Below are positions 1 through 4,076 of a stretch of 5,042 nt of DNA, piece after piece (the first letter of the stretch is position 1; each line of letters opens with the position of its first letter). Below the pieces are notes generated by a model. It had not been told where the DNA came from, made no database searches, and saw only the letters and a program-made list of their open reading frames with translations. The translations under genes and the position numbers were made by a program. The DNA is from an uncultured bacterium (GTDB taxonomy: Bacteria; Actinomycetota; Coriobacteriia; Coriobacteriales; Coriobacteriaceae), in assembly GCA_905215095.1 (NCBI GenBank), contig CAJMOL010000142.1, forward strand, positions 1 through 5,042. Reading direction: 5' to 3'.

Positions 1-87
1 CCGCAACCGGCAGCCGTCAAGTCCGCCGCCGACGCACTCGTCAATGCCCTCGCCTACAAGCCACACAAGCTGGGCACCGACAAGTAA
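1..87 (+). CDS. C-terminal end of an unrecognised protein (5' truncated by window)
   Basis: The frame is open from the first base of the window and ends in TAA at 85-87, giving 28 residues that finish in ...AYKPHKLGTDK. The residues are Ala-rich, with an amphipathic stretch (AAVKSAADALVNALAYK) that looks like a terminal helix. There is too little sequence to identify a family, and no motif is recognisable. The strong hairpin starting 23 nt after the stop fits the 3' end of a real transcription unit, which is the main support for calling this coding. The strand is opposite to every other gene in the window. Confidence 0.6.
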   Translation, partial: PQPAAVKSAADALVNALAYKPHKLGTDK

Positions 88-110
88 CGCGCAGCCAAAT
101 CTGCGTACAC

Positions 111-148
111 CCGCAGGGGGCGTCGGCCACGGCCGACGCCCCCTGCGG
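111..148 (+). terminator. Perfect 18-bp GC-rich hairpin, probable terminator of the upstream plus-strand gene
   Basis: Bases 111-128 are exactly complementary to 131-148, with AC between them. In RNA the innermost pairs would open to give a normal loop. The hairpin lies 23 nt after the stop at 85-87. It lacks an immediately adjacent T-tract: the nearest run of T is at 165-168, 16 nt beyond the stem. It is therefore a strong structure but not a textbook intrinsic terminator. The other strand has no T-tract beside it either. A DNA-level palindrome function is an alternative. Confidence 0.55.
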
Positions 149-319
149 CAGTTAGGGACGCTCCTTTTGTACCGGCACCTGGAAGCACTCCTGGCGTAGC
201 CAATGAAGACCTCTACGGATGAATTCCAGGCCGCTCCGTCGCTCCAGACATCGTTTCCGCGCCTCGTGCCTGCCCCAAACAATCAAAACAAGCCCTTTTC
301 GCCGCACCCTCAAAGGTCT
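149..319. other. Intergenic stretch with no supported gene
   Basis: I see no gene with a credible ribosome binding site and protein-like composition here on either strand. Short open frames exist (for example a 61-codon frame on the minus strand reading 337 to 152), but they are rich in Arg, Cys and Trp and resemble no family. The stretch separates the terminator of the first gene from the inverted-repeat element starting at 320. A run of T at 165-168 may serve the upstream hairpin. Confidence 0.5.
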
Positions 320-351
320 GTGGGCAAAAAAGGGCAAATATGAGTACTGTT
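320..351 (+). repeat. Left terminal inverted repeat of the 231-bp element
   Basis: This 32-base arm pairs with 519-550 with two mismatches. It contains a purine-rich A-run at 326-331 followed by the sequence AAATATGAGTACTGTT at 336-351. The similarity to the other arm stops abruptly at 320 on the outside and at 351 on the inside. Confidence 0.75.
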
Positions 352-518
352 ACCATTTTAGTAGCAGGCATAATGGCTCAAAATGGCATGTTTGCAGCCT
401 CCGCACCGCCTCAGATCAACCAGAATGGCCTGTCCAGGACTTGGAGGTACTCATTTTAATGAACGTATATTACGATTATGTTCACTATCTTCTCAGTCGC
501 AAATGCTATCGGCTCGGC

Positions 519-550
519 AACAGTACTCATATTTGGCATTTTTTGCCCAC
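519..550 (-). repeat. Right terminal inverted repeat of the 231-bp element
   Basis: This arm is the reverse complement of 320-351 at 30 of 32 positions. It also carries a small internal dyad, GGCA/TGCC around a T-run at 535-547, which the left arm lacks because of its two mismatches. Confidence 0.75.
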
Positions 551-580
551 CGCCATATAACTAACGCCCTATAGCAAACG

Positions 581-614
581 AAAAACAGGCCGCAGCCCAT
601 CGCTGCGGCCTGTT
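581..614 (-). terminator. Intrinsic terminator of the NRMT-like transporter gene
   Basis: Read on the minus strand, a 12-bp GC-rich stem (614-603 pairing with 595-584, loop 602-596) is followed by a T-run at 585-581. This is the classic form of a Rho-independent terminator. It begins 18 nt after the stop codon at 633-635. There is no T-run on the plus-strand side, so it acts on the minus strand. It marks the 3' end of the two-gene unit that starts at 3748. Confidence 0.88.
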
Positions 615-632
615 CGGAAGCAAAAGTGGGCG

Positions 633-1895
633 TTAAGCGCTGTAGCCCATCGCCTGCAGAACAAACATGACGACCGTGAGCACCGTAATCACACCGATAG
701 TCGCCCAAGTGAGCACGTTCCATATGCGGCCGTTGCGGTTGGCGCCCATAATGTGGCGATCCGCCGCGATAACCACCTGGAATACCAAGACTACAGGCAG
801 CAGCACGCCGTTGATGACCTGCGAGGTCATCATAATCTGGAACAAATCGACGCCAGGCATGAGCACCAACACGGCAGAAATGCCGATGATGGCCGTAATG
901 ATGCCGCGGTAAACCGGGGCCTCGTCCCAGCTGCGATCGGCGCCGCGCTCCCAGCCAAATGCCTCGCAGATAGCGCTCGACGTAACGCCCGGCAGCACGC
1001 AGGCAGCCAAGAAGCTCGCCGCGACCAGGCCCGAGGCAAACAGCACCGTGGACCACTGGCCCGCGATGGGCTCCAGCGCGCGGGCGGCATCGGCGGCATC
1101 GCTAATCTGAATACCCGCCGGGAACAACACCGTACCGGTCGTGATGATAATAAAGCCGGCAATGACATCGGCGGCAAGCGAGCCGCTCACGGTATCGATG
1201 CGCTGCAGCACGATATCGTCCTCGCCCGCGTTCTTATCGACCACGTTGTTCTGAGCCAAGAAGATCATCCACGGTGCGATGGTGGTACCGATTGTTGCGA
1301 CCACAAGCGACACGTAGCTGGGATCATTCTGAATATTGGGGACGACCAAGTCGACCGCGACCTCGCCCCAGTTGGGGCCGGCCATAAACGCGGCGACGAT
1401 GTAGGTCACGAACACGCAGCTTACCAGCAGCAAAATCTTCTCGATGCGCTGGAAACTACCCGACATGGTAAGCATCCACACCAGCAGCGCCACGAGCGGC
1501 ACCGAGATGCTCGCCGGAACGCCAAACAGAGCAAGGCCACTCGCGATACCCGCGAACTCCGAGATGGTCACCGCCGTGTTGGCGATCAACAGCGCCGCCA
1601 TGGCCAGCACGCTCTTACGCACGCCAAAGCGCTCGCGAATGAGCGACGCCAAGCCCTTACCCGTAACGCATCCGCAGCGCGCCGCGGTCTCCTGCGTCAC
1701 GATAAGCAGCACGGTCATGACGGGAAGCATCCAGAGCATCTTGTAGCCATAGCTGGCGCCCGCGCTGGAATACGTGGCGATGCCGCCGGCGTCATTGCCC
1801 GAAAGCGCCGCCAGAAGACCGGGGCCCATGGCGCCAAAGATGGCCGCGATGGTCAACTTTTGCTTGGTGCCCGACTTTTGCTTGGTATTTTGCAC
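633..1895 (-). CDS. NRAMP-related magnesium transporter (NRMT-type, SLC11 fold), 420 aa
   Basis: This is an integral membrane permease of the NRAMP/SLC11 superfamily, with about 11 hydrophobic segments. Classical members read DPGN in helix 1 and MPH in helix 6. Here helix 1 reads GPGLLAALSGNDAGGIATY (residues 24-42), keeping Asp35 but without the Pro and Asn. Helix 6 reads TIGTTIAPWM (201-210), with APW in place of MPH. These substitutions are what is known for the NRMT clade, studied in Clostridium acetobutylicum and Eggerthella lenta, which carries Mg2+ and Mn2+ with a widened ion site and without proton coupling. Function here is inferred from those motifs. The start is the GTG at 1895-1893: an AGGTGG ribosome binding site lies 4 nt upstream and overlaps the stop of the MgtE-like gene. 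A longer frame opening at ATG 1958 would add 21 Arg-rich residues overlapping that gene and is unlikely. The next in-frame Met (Met23) is already at the first helix. The gene is followed by a terminator at 581-614. Transition-metal specificity cannot be excluded by sequence alone. Confidence 0.88.
   Translation of the reverse strand: MQNTKQKSGTKQKLTIAAIFGAMGPGLLAALSGNDAGGIATYSSAGASYGYKMLWMLPVMTVLLIVTQETAARCGCVTGKGLASLIRERFGVRKSVLAMAALLIANTAVTISEFAGIASGLALFGVPASISVPLVALLVWMLTMSGSFQRIEKILLLVSCVFVTYIVAAFMAGPNWGEVAVDLVVPNIQNDPSYVSLVVATIGTTIAPWMIFLAQNNVVDKNAGEDDIVLQRIDTVSGSLAADVIAGFIIITTGTVLFPAGIQISDAADAARALEPIAGQWSTVLFASGLVAASFLAACVLPGVTSSAICEAFGWERGADRSWDEAPVYRGIITAIIGISAVLVLMPGVDLFQIMMTSQVINGVLLPVVLVFQVVIAADRHIMGANRNGRIWNVLTWATIGVITVLTVVMFVLQAMGYSA
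1856..1886 (-). repeat. 13-bp direct repeat with 18-bp spacing in the NRMT-like gene 5' end
   Basis: The 13 bases at 1856-1868 recur identically at 1874-1886. The spacing is exactly six codons, so the repeat encodes TKQK twice (residues 4-7 and 10-13) in the cytoplasmic N-terminal tail. It looks like a small in-frame tandem duplication that lengthens the Lys-rich tail. Confidence 0.7.
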
Positions 1896-1899
1896 GCGA

Positions 1900-1905
1900 C
1901 CACCT
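1900..1905 (-). promoter_or_regulatory. Ribosome binding site of the NRMT-like gene, overlapping the upstream stop
   Basis: AGGTGG on the minus strand (one mismatch to AGGAGG) lies 4 nt before the GTG at 1895. Its first two bases are the last two of the TAG stop of the MgtE-like gene (1906-1904). This geometry decides the start choice. It also implies that ribosomes finishing the first gene can reinitiate on the second, keeping the two proteins at linked levels. Confidence 0.6.
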
Positions 1906-3748
1906 AACCCACGACTGACATGGTGAGCAGCACCGCGGCGACGCAGTACGCCACGCACGAGATCATGACGGCAATGACGTTCATGGCGGTGCCCGACGTG
2001 TTGAGGTCATGCTCGTCACGCCAGAACAGCACCATCAAGTAAATCACGGCGCTCATGTTGCCGACCAGGCAAATGATGGCAGCGATATTAAAGCACCCGG
2101 TAAAGAGTTGCTCCTCAAACATGGGCGCATCGGGGAACGCGGCAGTGCGCACCAGCTGGGCGCACAGGTAGGTCACGAGTGACAGGATCAGGCCCATACC
2201 CGTGCTCTGGAAGAAGAATCCCAGGTACGGTTTGGGCTCGTCGTCGTGACCGTCATACTCCAAGAAGTAGTTCTTGACGAACGACACCATGCGCGAGGCC
2301 GCCAGCAGCACGAGCGGCATGGCGCACATGGGGAACACCACCAGATGCGCGGAGCCGAGTGCCGTTCCCAACACGGTCGCCATAATGCACGAGGCAATGC
2401 CCCACACGACAACCCAGTACTGGCGATGCACAAACCAGCTGAGCACGTTCGTCGAGTCGTCCGACGCGCTATCGCCCGAGCCGACACCGGCGATCTGCAG
2501 GTCCTCCTGATGCTCCTCGGCGATAACGTCCATGGCGTCGTCGAAGGTCACGATACCCAGGATATGACGGTTCTCGTCGCAGACAGGGATGGCAACCAGG
2601 TCGTACTTGGTCATCTCGTCCGTTACGTCTTCCTGGTCCTCGTCGGGCGACACGTAGACCAGATCACGATAGGCGAGCTGGCCCAGCGTGGCGTCGCGGT
2701 CGGCCACGATCAGCGTGCGCAGCGAGAGCACGCCCGTCAGCATGCCACTCGGATCCTCGGTATAGACGTAGTAGACGCTCTCAAAGTCCTCGTCGAGTTT
2801 GCGAATCGCCTCGATGGCATCGCCGACCGTCGCCGTGGCGGGCAGCGAGACAAACTCCGAGGTCATGATACGGCCGGCGGTGTTGTCCTCGTAGCCCAGC
2901 AGGTTACGAATCGCCTTCTCCTCCTTGACGCCCATCAGGCGCAGGAGCTTCTCGGCCTTCTCATAATCGAGCTCGTCGATCAGGTCGGCTGCATCGTCCG
3001 GGTCCATCATGGCCAGCATCGACGATGCGTCGGTATCGGACAGGCCCTCGAGCATCTCGGTCATGAGCTCGTCGTCATCGAACTCCGAGATGGCCTCGGC
3101 GGCTTGAGCGGTATCGAGCTGAGCGAACACCTGCGCGCGCAGGCGCGGGTCGAGCTGCTCGATAATGTCGGCGATGTCGGCAGGATGCAGCTCGCCAAGC
3201 GTCTTGTGCGACACCGAGAGCTGGATGTTCTTAGTCGAGCGATCGAGCAGGTCCATATAAGACCAGGCGATAATGTCCTCACTGAGCGGCTTGCCCAGGT
3301 GCTTCATAAAGCCCTCGACGACATGCTCGAGTGTGGGGCTGATCGCGCGCAGCAGACCGCGGGCGCCGACCTCGGCACCCAGCAGGCGCAGCTGATTCTC
3401 GCCCGACATGGAGAACTTGATGTCGTTGACGCGCACGACCTTCATGCCCTGCGTATCGACAATCTGCTTGTTAAGCACGTCGCGGGCAAGCAAGAGTTCG
3501 GTCGGCTGCAGGTACGAAAAACGGATTTCGGTGGCCGACGTCTTAAGGTGTACACCCGTCTCGTCGATACGGTCGACCCATTTGCGCCAGCTGATCATAA
3601 ACGGCGTCTTGCCGGGTCCGCGGAACGCGAGCGACGTCACGTGCGGAAAAACTTCGCCGGTAGCAATACCAAAATCGTTGACCACGCCGAGCTTTTCGCC
3701 GTCGACGTCCAAGACCGGCAATTTGAGCATCTCACTCAGATAATTCAA
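1904..3748 (-). CDS. MgtE-like protein: PRC-barrels, MgtE_N, paired CBS, divergent 5-TM domain, 614 aa
   Basis: The probable role is Mg2+ sensing and/or transport at the cytoplasmic membrane. In order: a PRC-barrel-like region at about 3-80 (LSEMLKLPVLDVDGEKLGVV) and a second at about 85-150; an MgtE_N helical domain at about 183-285 (LHPADIADIIEQLDP, DPDDAADLIDEL); the junction motif YEDNTAGRIMT (286-296); CBS 1 at about 292-350 and CBS 2 at about 357-412; the connecting helix EEHQEDLQIAGVG (411-423), which matches the plug-helix region of MgtE; and five hydrophobic segments at about 444-465, 469-490, 508-530, 548-576 and 587-612. In MgtE the acidic MgtE_N/CBS part binds Mg2+ and gates the pore. 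The membrane part lacks the family's GGNxGSQ motif, and no Asp sits at the expected pore position in the last helix, so channel activity is uncertain. The start is TTG at 3748, with GGGGAG 5 nt upstream; an in-frame TGA 15 nt before it rules out a longer form. Met7 (3730) is an alternative start. It is followed at 8 nt by the NRMT-like transporter, which supports a shared Mg2+ role. Confidence 0.85.
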   Translation of the reverse strand: MNYLSEMLKLPVLDVDGEKLGVVNDFGIATGEVFPHVTSLAFRGPGKTPFMISWRKWVDRIDETGVHLKTSATEIRFSYLQPTELLLARDVLNKQIVDTQGMKVVRVNDIKFSMSGENQLRLLGAEVGARGLLRAISPTLEHVVEGFMKHLGKPLSEDIIAWSYMDLLDRSTKNIQLSVSHKTLGELHPADIADIIEQLDPRLRAQVFAQLDTAQAAEAISEFDDDELMTEMLEGLSDTDASSMLAMMDPDDAADLIDELDYEKAEKLLRLMGVKEEKAIRNLLGYEDNTAGRIMTSEFVSLPATATVGDAIEAIRKLDEDFESVYYVYTEDPSGMLTGVLSLRTLIVADRDATLGQLAYRDLVYVSPDEDQEDVTDEMTKYDLVAIPVCDENRHILGIVTFDDAMDVIAEEHQEDLQIAGVGSGDSASDDSTNVLSWFVHRQYWVVVWGIASCIMATVLGTALGSAHLVVFPMCAMPLVLLAASRMVSFVKNYFLEYDGHDDEPKPYLGFFFQSTGMGLILSLVTYLCAQLVRTAAFPDAPMFEEQLFTGCFNIAAIICLVGNMSAVIYLMVLFWRDEHDLNTSGTAMNVIAVMISCVAYCVAAVLLTMSVVG

Positions 3749-3764
3749 TGGTGCTCCCCATCAT
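3732..3764 (-). CDS. Possible 10-residue upstream ORF or relic of the true MgtE-like start
   Basis: On the minus strand a strong Shine-Dalgarno GGAGG (3773-3769) precedes ATGATG at 4 and 7 nt, which is ideal spacing. That frame encodes MMGSTIELSE and stops at TGA 3734-3732, one base before the in-frame ATG (Met7, 3730) of the MgtE-like protein. It overlaps the TTG start in another frame. Two readings are possible: a translated leader peptide coupling to the main gene, or a single-base insertion in the G4 run at 3759-3756. Removing one G would give a continuous MMGAPLNYLSEM start. The peptide itself has no recognisable function. Confidence 0.3.
   Translation of the reverse strand: MMGSTIELSE
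3754..3759 (-). promoter_or_regulatory. Ribosome binding site for the TTG start of the MgtE-like gene
   Basis: GGGGAG on the minus strand ends 5 nt before the TTG at 3748. It supports the TTG as a genuine start. However, a stronger GGAGG site 10 nt farther upstream (3773-3769) serves ATG codons in a different frame, so which site drives expression is unresolved. Confidence 0.45.
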
Positions 3765-3771
3765 TATTCCT

Positions 3772-3800
3772 CCGGACGCGGCCGCGCGTGCGGCGTCCGG
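3772..3800 (-). promoter_or_regulatory. GC-rich hairpin overlapping the Shine-Dalgarno GGAGG
   Basis: On the minus strand CCGGACG (3800-3794) pairs with CGTCCGG (3778-3772). Inside, CCGC/GCGG (3793-3790 with 3785-3782) extends the stem around a 4-nt loop, leaving a 3-nt bulge. The last two G of the stem are the first two G of the GGAGG at 3773-3769, so a folded stem would partly occlude ribosome binding. No T-run follows, so it is not an intrinsic terminator. A role as translational control element is inference. Confidence 0.4.
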
Positions 3801-3956
3801 GGGCTTCTGGATATGTATACGCATGCGCGGGCGGCACGCCGCTCGACGCTTACACCCCGTGCATGCGCAAAAAGCACCTGCATGGGGTCATCGACTGTAT
3901 GGTCGAGGTTTGGATTTCACCTGTAACCTTTCTCTTGACCCTCATTAACCGCAGTA

Positions 3957-3985
3957 ACTATAGCATCAGCATCGCGCTGCGGCAC
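3957..3985 (-). promoter_or_regulatory. Candidate extended -10 promoter for the magnesium unit
   Basis: On the minus strand TGC-TATAGT (3965-3957) fits the extended -10 consensus TGn-TATAAT with five of six bases in the hexamer. At 17 nt upstream the hexamer GTGCCG (3985-3980) matches TTGACA at only three positions, as is usual for extended -10 promoters. Transcription would start near 3950 and read the structured leader and both transporter genes. The call rests on consensus alone. Confidence 0.35.
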
Positions 3986-3991
3986 CGAATT

Positions 3992-4015
3992 TATGCCCTG
4001 CACATTGCAGGCATA
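3992..4015. repeat. 10-bp hairpin with one bulged base between the deacetylase-like gene and mgtE-like unit
   Basis: TATGCCCTGCA (3992-4002) pairs with TGCAGGCATA (4006-4015) around a CAT loop, with one unpaired C on the left arm. Read on the minus strand it lies 62 nt after the stop of the upstream gene and is followed by AAATT rather than a real T-run. It could weakly terminate or protect the upstream transcript. It lies just upstream of the candidate promoter, so an operator role is also possible. Confidence 0.35.
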
Positions 4016-4039
4016 CCAAACGCTGACGCATCCGTGACA

Positions 4040-4068
4040 TAGTCATTGGGGACGTTCTTAAATGACTA
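4040..4068. repeat. REP-like hairpin: perfect 8-bp inverted repeat, 13-nt loop
   Basis: TAGTCATT (4040-4047) and AATGACTA (4061-4068) are exact reverse complements flanking GGGGACGTTCTTA. On the minus strand the structure starts 8 nt after the TAG stop of the deacetylase-like gene. It has no T-tract on either side, so it is not a normal intrinsic terminator. Adjacent bases repeat part of the arm: AATGACTAC at 4061-4069 recurs as AATAACTAC at 4072-4080, with the stop codon inside the second copy. The form is that of a short repetitive extragenic palindrome; whether it is repeated in the genome cannot be seen here. Confidence 0.4.
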
Positions 4069-4076
4069 CCCAATAA

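Larger units (their letters stand above)
320..550. mobile_element. 231-bp MITE-like element bounded by 32-bp inverted repeats
   Basis: The left end (320-351, starting GTGGGCAAAAAA) and the reverse complement of the right end (519-550) match at 30 of 32 positions, differing only at the third and fifth bases after the A-run. The interior is visibly more AT-rich than the neighbouring genes. A third copy of the core ATGAGTAC occurs inside on the minus strand (447-454), besides the two in the ends (340-347 plus, 523-530 minus). There is no transposase frame inside, so the element would be non-autonomous. I found no flanking target-site duplication next to the repeats as I define them, so insertion by transposition is not proven. 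It could instead be a dispersed intergenic repeat or a long cruciform or RNA hairpin. Its position in a gap between two 3' gene ends is typical for tolerated insertions. Confidence 0.5.
3749..3950 (-). promoter_or_regulatory. Structured ~200-nt 5' leader of the MgtE-like/NRMT-like unit
   Basis: If transcription starts just after the -10 box at 3962-3957, the RNA has about 200 nt before the coding start. Visible helices on the minus strand are: AGGTT/AACCT (3929-3925 with 3910-3906), optionally enclosed by GGTC/GACC (3940-3937 with 3904-3901); TCGAC/GTCGA (3906-3902 with 3895-3891); and a near-perfect 10-bp stem (3888-3879 with 3863-3854, one A-C mismatch). CTCGAC at 3907-3902 can alternatively pair with GTCGAG at 3847-3842, enclosing the 10-bp stem and excluding the other two helices. 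The 8-mer GCATGCGC occurs twice, 40 bp apart (3821 and 3861, plus strand). Alternative pairing upstream of Mg2+ genes suggests regulation, but this is inference from complementarity only. Confidence 0.4.

Noticed and set aside
219..574. Plus-strand short frames of 63 and 113 codons within 219-574
   Set aside because: They run through the inverted-repeat element, have Trp/His/Cys-rich unprotein-like composition, and lack ribosome binding sites.
753..1907. 384-codon open frame on the plus strand opposite the NRMT-like gene
   Set aside because: It is antisense to a clear membrane protein. Its product is rich in Arg, His, Asp and Gln with no recognisable family, the usual mirror of a GC-rich gene.
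1896..1958. Upstream ATG (1958) as start of the NRMT-like transporter
   Set aside because: It would add 21 residues (MRGVLRRRG...) encoded within the end of the MgtE-like gene, with no ribosome binding site seen. The GTG at 1895 has AGGTGG at 4 nt.
3935..3966. Plus-strand promoter TTGACC - 18 nt - TATAGC
   Set aside because: The match is fair, but there is no plus-strand gene downstream in the window. The same AT-rich bases fit a minus-strand extended -10 that serves a real gene.
2246..4042. 598-codon open frame on the plus strand opposite the MgtE-like gene
   Set aside because: It mirrors the codon pattern of the well-supported MgtE-like gene, runs past it into the leader region, and has no domain or ribosome binding site that I can support.
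3749..4076. M-box (ykoK) magnesium riboswitch upstream of the MgtE-like gene
   Set aside because: It is the expected regulator for such genes, but the conserved M-box segments (GAGGCUCC-type and GCUGCUGCCC-type) are not found on the minus strand. I could not run Infernal, so this is a by-eye rejection.
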